The notes under the pieces were generated by a model. That model had not been told where the DNA came from and did not search any database. It worked only from the letters and a program-made list of their open reading frames with translations. From a virus: 59,118 nt of DNA. The DNA lies in the IMG/VR virus record IMGVR_UViG_3300048804_000103, positions 1 to 59,118 of that record. One strand, written 5' to 3'. The translations under genes were made by a program, and so were the position numbers. Below, in pieces: positions 1 to 7,158 of the stretch (the first letter of the stretch is position 1; every line of letters begins with the position of its first letter).

Positions 1-629
1 CCAAAGAATTTTTTCGTCCTATTTATCAGATATAAAATATCATAACCGAGAACATTCCAACCTGAAATTACATCACAAGGATACCTATTCATGAAAATAA
101 AAAACATTCTCAAAAGTGTCTTTTCGTCTCTAGCATGAATATAATTCAAAAATTCCTGGCCTTTCCATTTACCATTATATTCCTTCAAACCAAAAACGGT
201 TGTCCTGTTTTTCAATGCATTATGAACAGAAATAGAAACTATAGGAGCATTTGCTTCTGAAGGTTTAGAAAATCCCGTCTCGCTATAGTTTTCTATATCC
301 AAAAAATAAACGGTAAGTTTGGGAACTTCCATCTTATCGTCAGCAATTCCACTATATCTTTCAGCAAGAAATTGAATTTCTGGTTTTACATTATTTTCAA
401 AAACATTTTCATCATCACTATTCTTTTTCAGATATTCATAATATTCTGTGTAAGATTTGAAAATTTTTTTCTGAACAGACTGGCCTTCGATGCTCCTGAT
501 TTCTCCATCGACAGAGGGCACAAACACATATGGCGTCCAATCTATACATGTATACTCATCCTTTCCAGAAAATTGTTCCCATAAATGTATTTGACTATTT
601 CTTGAATTATAAAATATATTCCGAAACAT
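1..629 (-). CDS. 43: DNA polymerase, family B (T4 gp43-like), N-terminal part
   Basis: Template-directed DNA synthesis with 3'-5' proofreading in the phage replisome. The reading frame starts at ATG 629 and runs off the window start, leaving about 209 residues, so only the N-terminal and early exonuclease regions are visible. The segment FLDIENYSE matches the Exo I DxE motif, and SGWNVLGYDILYLINR matches the Exo II region, aligning closely with TGWNIEGFDVPYIMNR of T4 gp43. The start region has no Shine-Dalgarno; a strong promoter ends six bases before the ATG, so the mRNA may be leaderless. The catalytic polymerase domain lies outside the window. Confidence 0.9.
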   Translation of the reverse strand, partial: MFRNIFYNSRNSQIHLWEQFSGKDEYTCIDWTPYVFVPSVDGEIRSIEGQSVQKKIFKSYTEYYEYLKKNSDDENVFENNVKPEIQFLAERYSGIADDKMEVPKLTVYFLDIENYSETGFSKPSEANAPIVSISVHNALKNRTTVFGLKEYNGKWKGQEFLNYIHARDEKTLLRMFFIFMNRYPCDVISGWNVLGYDILYLINRTKKFF

Positions 630-635
630 ATTATT

Positions 636-664
636 ATTATACCATATTCGGAAGCAATTGTATA
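636..664 (-). promoter_or_regulatory. Sigma-70 promoter of the DNA polymerase gene
   Basis: On the minus strand TATACA and TATAAT are separated by 17 bases, with TGG before the -10 (extended -10). Only six bases separate the -10 from the ATG at 629, which places the expected transcription start at or next to the start codon. Confidence 0.75.
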
Positions 665-698
665 GGTAAAATTCTTTCTTCAAGGACACCATTTTATA

Positions 699-727
699 TT
701 TACAATTCGTTCAATTTGTGTTATAAT
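699..727 (+). promoter_or_regulatory. Sigma-70 promoter
   Basis: TTTACA, 17 bases, TATAAT, reading towards the gene at 763. This TTTACA form with an intact TATAAT recurs at many intergenic positions in the window. Confidence 0.8.
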
Positions 728-762
728 ATAAGCAGAAAATCCTATATAAAGGAGAACACAAA

Positions 763-1260
763 ATGCTACAATCAAAAAAATATTTTAATATCAGTAGTTT
801 ACAAAAGCAAGGAACGAACATAAATAGATACATGAGAAAGAGAATTTTCAATCTTAAAAATTACATCATCCCTTTTTTCCTTCTCATGATGCTCTTTTTT
901 ACATCTTCTTCAAATGGTCAAGACCCCAAATTTGAAGATGGAGCATATACCTTAACAAAGAATACTGTAACAATTAATTGGGATGAAACATCAACAGTAG
1001 ATTATTATGATGTTTGGCTTATAAGAGACATTTCGGGACAAATCTGGAAATATCAAATAACCACAACAGGCATAACCATAGCAAAACCGATGAGTGGAGT
1101 ATTTACTGTAGAGGTGAGGGCAGCAAAAGCAGGGGTTGACCCATCTGATTGGTGCCAATCAACAGATGCTGGTTGTGCGAAATTAATAACAGGAGTAAAT
1201 GGAGCATGGAAAATACGGTGGAGACCGTCAGGACCAATAGGTCCTATAATAATAAAATAA
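763..1260 (+). CDS. Exported fibronectin III-like protein
   Basis: 165 residues. The start has AAGGAG eight bases upstream and lies just after a promoter. Residues 1-24 are polar, followed by a basic and hydrophobic stretch (RKRIFNLKNYIIPFFLLMML) that looks like a signal peptide or anchor. The rest (VTINWDETSTVDYYDVW and GVFTVEVRAAKAG) has the strand pattern of a fibronectin type III domain. The unusually long region before the hydrophobic stretch means the start could instead be ATG 832, but that site lacks a ribosome site. It probably forms a two-gene unit with the next gene. The role is unknown. Confidence 0.6.
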   Translation: MLQSKKYFNISSLQKQGTNINRYMRKRIFNLKNYIIPFFLLMMLFFTSSSNGQDPKFEDGAYTLTKNTVTINWDETSTVDYYDVWLIRDISGQIWKYQITTTGITIAKPMSGVFTVEVRAAKAGVDPSDWCQSTDAGCAKLITGVNGAWKIRWRPSGPIGPIIIK

Positions 1261-1275
1261 GGAGGTGAAGAAGTA

Positions 1276-1575
1276 ATGGCAAAAATAAGGACATATACAT
1301 TGACGTGGGGCGCAAGCGTTGATACTGATGTTGTGGGATACAGGTTGAGATGGGCCGTACCCCCTGCTGTAATTGATTATAGCACGACATATTTGGATTT
1401 AGGAAAGGTAACAACCATACAAATTCCTGTAGCAGGAATGCCATCCGTAAACGGAAATGTAACTTTGGGATTAACTGCTGTCGATAATGCAGGAAATGAA
1501 TCTGACATAGCAACGATAACAACCCCTTTCGATTTCATTGCACCTGCGCCACCTACCAACTTGAAAGTATCGTAA
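1276..1575 (+). CDS. Fibronectin III-like domain protein
   Basis: 99 residues following AGGAGG and an A-rich spacer. TYTLTWGASVDTDVVGYRLRW and LGLTAVDNAGNESD are typical fibronectin type III sequences (the C-terminal D-N-A-G-N-E-S pattern is characteristic). There is no signal peptide. It lies 15 bases after another fibronectin-like gene and before a bidirectional terminator. Phage proteins of this type often bind carbohydrate or decorate virions, but the role here is not determined. Confidence 0.6.
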   Translation: MAKIRTYTLTWGASVDTDVVGYRLRWAVPPAVIDYSTTYLDLGKVTTIQIPVAGMPSVNGNVTLGLTAVDNAGNESDIATITTPFDFIAPAPPTNLKVS

Positions 1576-1643
1576 GCTATATTTGGTGCATTATAAGATG
1601 GAAAATAATATATTCTCTTTTCGGTAGGTAAGAGAAAATAAAG

Positions 1644-1671
1644 AAAAAGGGGAACGAAGTTCCCCTTTTTC
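1644..1671. terminator. Bidirectional intrinsic terminator
   Basis: AAAAAGGGGAAC, loop GAA, GTTCCCCTTTTT: a perfect 12-base stem with A and T runs on both sides, between convergent genes ending at 1575 (+) and 1672 (-). Confidence 0.9.
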
Positions 1672-1935
1672 TTATAATCTATCATCAACAAGTGTTTTTA
1701 CTTTGGCCAAATTTTCTGAAACCAACCACATATTTTCGATGCCTTTCGTTTTCCTTTTTCTTTGCATATCTCCTAATAAGTCTTGAACCATGACCAAAGA
1801 ATCATCGAGTAAATCATATATCTGTTTTTTTGTTTCATCTTTCATCTGAAAATATACACTTTCTGAAACATCACCAGGAATGATTTGTTGTTTCTTCTTT
1901 TCTTCCAATTGAATTTTATTCTCCATATTTAGCAT
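1672..1935 (-). CDS. Hypothetical protein, helical
   Basis: 87 residues, starting at ATG 1935 after AAGGAG; a second ATG three codons later is possible. Mostly charged and helical (KDETKKQIYDLLDDSLVMVQ). No family recognised. Last gene of the leftward helicase operon, ending next to a bidirectional terminator. Confidence 0.55.
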   Translation of the reverse strand: MLNMENKIQLEEKKKQQIIPGDVSESVYFQMKDETKKQIYDLLDDSLVMVQDLLGDMQRKRKTKGIENMWLVSENLAKVKTLVDDRL

Positions 1936-2002
1936 TTTAATTCTCCTTCCATAATAAAAGTTTTACTATCTGCTACAATGGCCAAAGTTACTATTTCACC
2001 TC

Positions 2003-2218
2003 CTATAATAAAAATTTTCCTGCTTTCAATTCCTCTTGGGGCATATCAGAAATATTCTTATGCTGATTCGCCACTATCCAATACTTTCCCACATTTTCCA
2101 AAACTTTTATACCAAACATATCTTTTATAATCTTTTTCTTTTCGTCCTCATAAACAACATCAACATCCACACCCGCGACACGACCAATATAAGTTTCCAC
2201 TCTTAGGTACTGTCTCAT
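2003..2218 (-). CDS. Hypothetical small protein
   Basis: 71 residues with a good ribosome site (AGGAGAACACA) before ATG 2218. Alternating charged and hydrophobic residues suggest a small beta-rich domain (VETYIGRVAGVDVDVVYEDE). No family recognised. Confidence 0.5.
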   Translation of the reverse strand: MRQYLRVETYIGRVAGVDVDVVYEDEKKKIIKDMFGIKVLENVGKYWIVANQHKNISDMPQEELKAGKFLL

Positions 2219-2227
2219 TGTGTTCTC

Positions 2228-2647
2228 CTATTTGTTTTCTAGTTTATATGTTGACAAATACTCAGGATTTATATCTCTCTTCGATACAATCCTACCTTTA
2301 GCATCCACCTTCCCATATTTAAATCCTGGGAGCAACCCCAAATCAGAACAATTCAGATGAATGTTTACAGCTATTTGCTGTAGTTCTTCTAATGTATATT
2401 CCCTTTCTTTTAAATGTGTTATTATTGAACCAATTTTTCTATTAACAGAAGCATCTTTTCCTTCGCTTGTTTCCTTCACCATCTCACAAGCCTGTTCAAT
2501 CCATTTGATTATAGCATCTTCGCTCATATATTTTATTATTGAAATACATGGAGCAATAATATAACCTATTGCTTTTTGTTCTTCAATAAGACCAACATAT
2601 CCTCTGCCGTCAACCAAAATATCAACGTATTTAGTTTGTTTGCTCAT
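2228..2647 (-). CDS. Hypothetical protein
   Basis: 139 residues. ATG overlaps the stop of the uracil-DNA glycosylase gene as ATGA, implying translational coupling. An N-terminal beta-rich half (DILVDGRGYVGLIEEQKAIGY) is followed by a helical, charged region. No family recognised; co-translation suggests a nucleic acid or nucleotide metabolism role, but this is only context. Confidence 0.5.
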   Translation of the reverse strand: MSKQTKYVDILVDGRGYVGLIEEQKAIGYIIAPCISIIKYMSEDAIIKWIEQACEMVKETSEGKDASVNRKIGSIITHLKEREYTLEELQQIAVNIHLNCSDLGLLPGFKYGKVDAKGRIVSKRDINPEYLSTYKLENK

Positions 2648-3264
2648 AATAATTCACTAAACTTTCTTATGCTTTCCTCTAATAATTTTTTTCCTTGATT
2701 TTCATTATAGATACAAAAGGCTGGGTGAACAGAAAACATCATCCATGCTCCATAAACTTTATTTACGGCAACGTCACTGTTGATGCTAATAATACTTCTT
2801 ACAGGAGACCACATAGTTTCTACCGCGTATTTTCCCAATAAAAGAATTTTTGTGGGTTGCAGAACATACAAGTATTTATCTATCCACGATTTGCACAGCC
2901 TCATTTGAGTTGGAGTTGGTTTACCATTCTTATTTCCATCTACAGGACGACAATTGACAGAATTGATAATAAGAAAATCCTCTCTATACAAACAATATCT
3001 CTTCATGGTATTCCAGAGAATTTCTCCTGCCTTGCCAACAAAAGGTGTGCATTGTTGAATTTCTGTCAATCCTGGTGCTTCTCCTACAATGATATATCGA
3101 GCATCTTCAATCCAATAAGGCTTGGCATGACCATTGACATGAAGTTCGCACTTGGTGCAGGATAAAATTTGTTCATCCAATAATTGGAGCATTCTGATTT
3201 GTTTATCAGTCAATTTTAAATAATTCCTTATCAATTTTGGGTATTCCTTCTTGACGGATTTCAT
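2644..3264 (-). CDS. Uracil-DNA glycosylase, family 4-like (Fe-S)
   Basis: Excises uracil from DNA to start base-excision repair. With the start at 3264, residues 36-39 are CTKC, 61-65 are GEAPG and 74-80 are PFVGKAG, and SVHPA follows near the C-terminus. These are the hallmark motifs of family 4 enzymes. Cys 36, 39, 91 and 105 have the spacing of the four cluster ligands. The start is uncertain: 3264 overlaps the upstream NADAR gene by 59 bases and has no clear ribosome site; TTG 3213 (with AAGGA upstream) or ATG 3192 would keep all motifs. A phage copy suggests repair of deaminated virion DNA. Confidence 0.85.
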   Translation of the reverse strand: MKSVKKEYPKLIRNYLKLTDKQIRMLQLLDEQILSCTKCELHVNGHAKPYWIEDARYIIVGEAPGLTEIQQCTPFVGKAGEILWNTMKRYCLYREDFLIINSVNCRPVDGNKNGKPTPTQMRLCKSWIDKYLYVLQPTKILLLGKYAVETMWSPVRSIISINSDVAVNKVYGAWMMFSVHPAFCIYNENQGKKLLEESIRKFSELL

Positions 3265-3661
3265 CTCTTACTTGCATAATAAGTTTACCCAAGTTATTTT
3301 CTCCCAGCCCAGTTCTCAAATCTATACCCCAAAAAGTATCATACCATCTGTTCCCTTCTTGAAGAATTTTATTTCCTGTTGCCAGAAGGTTCTTTCTCAA
3401 TATAGGATTTTTGAATTTTCTTTGAAGAAGATTGTGCATAATACCAACTTTTATATCTTCCCACTCTTCGCGCAGGTGTATCATTTTCGCTCGACGTTTT
3501 GCAACACCAGGATTAGAAGAAGAAAGAATATATTCTTCATCTTTCTTATTGATTGCTTTCGCAGCTTGATATAAATGTTCCACCGTTGTCCCATCAAAAA
3601 ACCAGAAATTTGACAACCATCTGTATTTGCCTTGAAATTCTCTGATAATATCTTCTTCCAT
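3206..3661 (-). CDS. NADAR (YbiA-like) family protein
   Basis: Family members act on N-glycosidic bonds, including riboflavin pathway intermediates and ADP-ribose attached to guanine. Conserved segments are visible in order: WLSNFWFFDGTTVEHLYQAA, NPGVAKRRAK, REEWEDIKVGIM, LLATGNKILQEG, WYDTFWGID and GENNLGKLIMQVRDEI. The start is ATG 3661, one base after the stop of the preceding peptidase gene; a longer frame begins with TTG. Phage-borne NADAR proteins are known to reverse DNA ADP-ribosylation by DarT-type toxins, so an anti-defence role is plausible. Assignment to the family is secure; the substrate is inferred. Confidence 0.85.
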   Translation of the reverse strand: MEEDIIREFQGKYRWLSNFWFFDGTTVEHLYQAAKAINKKDEEYILSSSNPGVAKRRAKMIHLREEWEDIKVGIMHNLLQRKFKNPILRKNLLATGNKILQEGNRWYDTFWGIDLRTGLGENNLGKLIMQVRDEIRQEGIPKIDKELFKID

Positions 3662-3662
3662 T

Positions 3663-4244
3663 TTATCGTCTTTCTTCTGTATGTTCAACAGGTAAAATTT
3701 GTTCCCGTGTTTTCTCTTTCATATAATCAGCAATCACTTTCATTGCCTCTGAACAAATTATAATGTCTGACACTTTTGCTTTATTATGAAGATTGTGCAA
3801 TCCAAGTGCAACAGGGACATCAATCTCTACACAGGAAAATCCTTCTCTCTTATAAAGCCATGCTTCGCTTTCGACACCAAACTCCCTCAATTTATATTTT
3901 CCATAGAAAGGTCTCAATGCCCTCTTGATATGTTTTATATCAACATGACCTGGATTTTCTACCGTGAACTGTATATTTTTCCAATGAGTTGACCTATCAG
4001 TAGTATCAACCACAATGATAAACCATTCACTCGCAGAATAATGATTGGCAACCCATTTCGCACCTTCCAAATTTGTCTCTTCCCCGTTCGTAAATTCAAT
4101 ACAAATATCATCATTCTGTATAAGTTGTGCAACTGCCAATACACCGCTGAGATTATCACAGCATCCTGTATGTATTCCGTTCTTTACATCTGCCATTGGA
4201 GAAGTAAACACGCTGTCAAGATGGCAACTTATAATTGTTTTCAT
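3663..4244 (-). CDS. M28-like zinc peptidase
   Basis: 193 residues from ATG 4244, preceded by GAGGAG. Metal ligand pattern of the M28/M42 type: HLDS (His8 and Asp10), CCDNLSG (Asp30), NGEE (glutamates near 55), VVDTTD and a late LHNLHNKAK. The chain is shorter than typical bacterial M28 aminopeptidases (about 300 or more), and no signal peptide is present, so it acts in the cytoplasm. It sits between small zinc proteins and the NADAR gene in the leftward operon. The substrate is unknown. Confidence 0.7.
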   Translation of the reverse strand: MKTIISCHLDSVFTSPMADVKNGIHTGCCDNLSGVLAVAQLIQNDDICIEFTNGEETNLEGAKWVANHYSASEWFIIVVDTTDRSTHWKNIQFTVENPGHVDIKHIKRALRPFYGKYKLREFGVESEAWLYKREGFSCVEIDVPVALGLHNLHNKAKVSDIIICSEAMKVIADYMKEKTREQILPVEHTEERR

Positions 4245-4252
4245 AAAACTCC

Positions 4253-4369
4253 TCAATCTCTGAAAGATTTATACTCTTCGCCACAATTCGGGCATTTGGT
4301 TCTTACATCGTGAATGAAATAAAAAAATTGGCCACATTTCCAACATTTTATCATAACTGGACTTGACAT
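4253..4369 (-). CDS. Small zinc-ribbon protein
   Basis: 38 residues from ATG 4369, with AAGGAG upstream. CWKC and CPNC pairs 16 residues apart form a rubredoxin-like zinc ribbon. The stop of the upstream gene overlaps this start. Possible transcription or nucleic-acid accessory factor; role unknown. Confidence 0.6.
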   Translation of the reverse strand: MSSPVMIKCWKCGQFFYFIHDVRTKCPNCGEEYKSFRD

Positions 4370-4560
4370 TATTTTATCACTCCTTTTTTCCTTAATTCCT
4401 TCATTTCTTTTTCTCCCCACTCTATCATCTGTTTCTTTTCTTCTCTTGTTGGTGGTTTCCAATAAAGAATATCATTTATTGCAAAACAACAACCGCCTGA
4501 TGAAAGTTTTCCATCTCCCCAATCTTTTATTGCTTCTTTTATTCGATTAAGTTTTGTCAT
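4369..4560 (-). CDS. Small hypothetical protein, paralogue of next gene upstream
   Basis: 63 residues after AAGGAAG. The core (IKEAIKDWGDGKLSSGGCC, then INDILYWK) resembles that of the 4547-4711 product (IKNTMVAWKEGGLSDKTVC, IIHDILFTK), so the two are probably tandem duplicates. No family recognised. Confidence 0.55.
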   Translation of the reverse strand: MTKLNRIKEAIKDWGDGKLSSGGCCFAINDILYWKPPTREEKKQMIEWGEKEMKELRKKGVIK

Positions 4561-4711
4561 TTTTTCTTCCTTGAATTTTTTCTTCCTCGGCTATTGATTT
4601 TGTAAAAAGAATATCATGGATTATTTTACAGACTGTTTTATCAGATAATCCACCTTCTTTCCATGCTACCATTGTATTTTTTATCAAATCAAGTTTTCTG
4701 GTTTCTGTCAT
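4547..4711 (-). CDS. Small hypothetical protein, paralogue of downstream gene
   Basis: 54 residues from ATG 4711 (AGAGGAAGAAA upstream); a longer frame to 4750 lacks a ribosome site. It overlaps the start of the neighbouring paralogue. Helical, charged C-terminus. Function unknown. Confidence 0.5.
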   Translation of the reverse strand: MTETRKLDLIKNTMVAWKEGGLSDKTVCKIIHDILFTKSIAEEEKIQGRKNDKT

Positions 4712-4923
4712 TTTCTTCCTCTTCTTTTTATTCGAGCCTTGCCCTTCCATTTACCTAATACTTTTATCTCGTTTGGATACACCTCAGTTATCCACCAACA
4801 CCAAGAAGGGCGTACCAGAATATAAGCACCATCAATACTTCTTATTCTTCCAGTACGAATTTTGCGATGGTTCAAAGCAAAAATATCTTGTCTCAATATT
4901 TCTACTCTATCACCAATTTTCAT
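4708..4923 (-). CDS. Small SH3/KOW-like protein
   Basis: 71 residues. MKIGDRVEILRQDIF and RIRSIDGAYILVRPS resemble the beta-barrel start of SH3-like or KOW domains, followed by a very basic tail (KGKARIKRRGRK) suited to nucleic-acid binding. ATG overlaps the TGA of the preceding gene. Assignment is tentative. Confidence 0.5.
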   Translation of the reverse strand: MKIGDRVEILRQDIFALNHRKIRTGRIRSIDGAYILVRPSWCWWITEVYPNEIKVLGKWKGKARIKRRGRK

Positions 4924-5069
4924 TTTTTGTCCTCTTTTTCTTTCCGCTCTTTTTTCATCTCCGCTCCAAATTTTTTTGCATCTTCAGTTTCATGCCACTT
5001 GGAAAATACTCCCTCAAAACAAGATGGACAAATCATAAAACATTTTATCATACATGTAGGACAAATCAT
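4920..5069 (-). CDS. Small zinc-binding protein
   Basis: 49 residues, starting at ATG 5069 with GGAAGGAG upstream, overlapping the helicase stop. CPTC and CPSC pairs (residues 3-6 and 14-17) give a compact zinc-binding motif, followed by a charged helix rich in Lys and Glu. Translationally coupled to both neighbours. Function unknown. Confidence 0.6.
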   Translation of the reverse strand: MICPTCMIKCFMICPSCFEGVFSKWHETEDAKKFGAEMKKERKEKEDKK

Positions 5070-6433
5070 CTCTTACTCCTTCCTGGAACCCTTTTCTCTT
5101 CCTTCTGCTCGGCAAGTTTTCTATCATCACCAGAAATCTTTGCTTCTTCCATCCACAAATCCAATTCCGATTGGTCATACATCTTCAATGAACGAGAATC
5201 ATAGTAAAATTTGTTCTGCTCCCTTACACGACCACCCAATCTATTTTTTATGATGATATAATTCAACTCGCTTTCATAAACCATTTTGTCCTCATCTTCA
5301 CCATATATCATCATGAAGTCTGCGGTAGCAGGAAGACCCATCGACTCACAGATATATACGAAATCCAATTCATCGAATGCAACAACCGATCCTGGCCTAT
5401 TCAACTGTGAGACCGTAATAACAGGACAATCAAAAACAAAAGACAATGCTCTCAATTCTTCAGATATTTTTTTGACTTTGGAATATAATTCTGTTCCAAC
5501 ATCTTCCGCTGACTTCATCAAGTTTATATAATCAACAAGAATGATAGAGGGAATGACGCCCCTCATTTTCAATTCTCTGACATATCGCTTGAAATCGAGA
5601 ACTGTTGCTTCCCCAGTAGGAAATTGTTTTATCCATAACTGGCCCCTGCCTGGAGTTTCTTTTACTGCCTTCAACCCCTGTATCATCTTCAAGGTTTCTG
5701 TCTTTACATTATACATTTTGTTTATATCAAGTTTTGTAAAGATAGCATCAAACCTTTGGGCAAAGGCATCTTCCGCCATTTCCATAGTCAATAACAAAAC
5801 ATTATGACCATGCATAACTTGTCGAGCCGTGAAGTTTGCCAGTGTTGCCGACTTCCAACCATGAATCCTGGAAACAAAAACAGACAATGTATATGGAGGA
5901 AAGCCACCATTTATATATTCATCAAATTCTGGATAGTATGTCGGAACTCGAATGGTACTGTTTTCCAAAATCCTTCTGATGCGTTCATTCAATGTATCAA
6001 AATAATTGATGCCCAAATCAATCCGTAAATCTCTGATAAGAGCATCTTCAATCAAAGAAGAAATCTGCGCATATGCTTCCTTCTTCTCAATCAACTCAAC
6101 TGAATCCAATATAGCACACTTGATTGCTCTTTCCTTCAGATATTTGTTCGTTTCGTCAAATACCCATTCGTAGTTTTTTGTAACATTGAAATCCAGAGCA
6201 TCTATTTCTTTGAATAGATTTTTTACTTCATCCGTTCCTATTTCAGAAATAACACCAGACCTTGGCATTATGTTATCATACTTTTGAACATGGCCTTTCA
6301 GTAATGTAAAAACACTTCTGATAGTCAAATCTTCAAAGTAATTATCTTGAAACACAGAACTTATAGTCACCAAGAAAGGCTTGTCTTCCAATGCCGTCTT
6401 TATTATCAGGCGTTCCAAATTTACACTATCCAT
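5066..6433 (-). CDS. 41: Replicative DNA helicase, DnaB-family (T4 gp41-like)
   Basis: 455 residues, close to T4 gp41 (475). Unwinds the replication fork with 5'-3' polarity and works with primase. An N-terminal helical domain (1-150) precedes a RecA-like core. GHNVLLLTMEMAEDA matches GHNVLYISMEMAEEV of T4 gp41, and SIILVDYINLMKS matches its Walker B region. The P-loop is atypical: FVSRIHGWKSATL (HGWKS at 191-195) keeps the Lys-Ser but lacks the first Gly and GK pair of the canonical motif. It heads the leftward operon that runs to 1672, apart from a 49-residue gene just upstream. Confidence 0.88.
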   Translation of the reverse strand: MDSVNLERLIIKTALEDKPFLVTISSVFQDNYFEDLTIRSVFTLLKGHVQKYDNIMPRSGVISEIGTDEVKNLFKEIDALDFNVTKNYEWVFDETNKYLKERAIKCAILDSVELIEKKEAYAQISSLIEDALIRDLRIDLGINYFDTLNERIRRILENSTIRVPTYYPEFDEYINGGFPPYTLSVFVSRIHGWKSATLANFTARQVMHGHNVLLLTMEMAEDAFAQRFDAIFTKLDINKMYNVKTETLKMIQGLKAVKETPGRGQLWIKQFPTGEATVLDFKRYVRELKMRGVIPSIILVDYINLMKSAEDVGTELYSKVKKISEELRALSFVFDCPVITVSQLNRPGSVVAFDELDFVYICESMGLPATADFMMIYGEDEDKMVYESELNYIIIKNRLGGRVREQNKFYYDSRSLKMYDQSELDLWMEEAKISGDDRKLAEQKEEKRVPGRSKR

Positions 6434-6436
6434 GTT

Positions 6437-6586
6437 TTACCACCAATATGGTTCATAGGTCGGAGAACATGACACAATCTCCGAACTGGATTTTTTACAT
6501 TCCATAATACAGAACACGCAGACTTCATTTATATCTTCTTCATCATCAGGATCTCTTTCATCGCATCTATAAATAATTTTTCTCAT
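6437..6586 (-). CDS. Small hypothetical protein, possibly leaderless
   Basis: 49 residues: acidic N-terminal half (DERDPDDEEDINE) and a Cys-rich C-terminal half. ATG 6586 lies six bases after a TATAAT with no ribosome site, the same arrangement as the polymerase gene. It ends three bases before the helicase start. It may instead be an untranslated leader for the helicase. Confidence 0.4.
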   Translation of the reverse strand: MRKIIYRCDERDPDDEEDINEVCVFCIMECKKSSSEIVSCSPTYEPYWW

Positions 6587-6592
6587 ATATCT

Positions 6593-6621
6593 ATTATAAC
6601 AGAAAATAGGCCAAAAGTAAA
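6593..6621 (-). promoter_or_regulatory. Sigma-70 promoter of the helicase operon
   Basis: TTTACT, 17 bases, TATAAT on the minus strand, divergent from the uvsY promoter at 6676-6704. Confidence 0.75.
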
Positions 6622-6675
6622 CCCATTGAATTTTCCTTATTTTACAATAACTCTTTGAAACAAAAAAAGAAAATG

Positions 6676-6704
6676 ATTACTTTCCTGCTCATTTATGCTA
6701 TAAT
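6676..6704 (+). promoter_or_regulatory. Sigma-70 promoter of uvsY-uvsW
   Basis: ATTACT, 17 bases, TATAAT with a TGC extended -10. The transcript would have a short leader containing AGGAG before ATG 6730. Confidence 0.75.
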
Positions 6705-6729
6705 AAATAGAGATATTACAGGAGAAATT

Positions 6730-7158
6730 ATGGCCGAAGAACCAGAAAAAACTGAAGAAGAATTATTGCAGGAACTGATACAACAACATCCAATAGAAAC
6801 GATGGTACAATTTACAGAGTTCAGCATATTGGAAAAATTACAAACCAATACATTTGAAGTGGTCAAATATAAAGAGCTTTACATGAAAGAAAGAATACAA
6901 CTTGACAAATTGAATGCGCTGAAAGAAAAAACAATCTGTGATTTATATGACCATTATCGGTTTGAAGGCGATAAAGATTTGAAACCATCAGAAATTACAA
7001 CATACTACCTTCCCAAAGATCCCAAAATTATTCAGTTGAATAAATTGATACGAAGACAACAACAGAGAGTAGATTTCTTCGAACTTTGCGCATCCTCTCT
7101 TGAAAAAATGTCCTGGTCAATGAAGTCCTTCATTGAGACAACCAAAATCGGTATGTAA
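6730..7158 (+). CDS. uvsY: UvsY-like recombination mediator
   Basis: 142 residues, matching T4 UvsY (137). UvsY loads the UvsX recombinase onto gp32-coated ssDNA. ATG 6730 follows AGGAGAAATT; a longer frame to 6655 would start upstream of the promoter -10. The layout is that of UvsY: a helical block with KYKELYMKERIQLDKL, then DLYDHYRFEGD, then a C-terminal helix DFFELCASSLEKMSWSMKSF, comparable to LLDFCSGALDAIKSRGFAI in T4. The stop directly abuts the uvsW start, as in T4 where the genes are also neighbours. Confidence 0.75.
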   Translation: MAEEPEKTEEELLQELIQQHPIETMVQFTEFSILEKLQTNTFEVVKYKELYMKERIQLDKLNALKEKTICDLYDHYRFEGDKDLKPSEITTYYLPKDPKIIQLNKLIRRQQQRVDFFELCASSLEKMSWSMKSFIETTKIGM

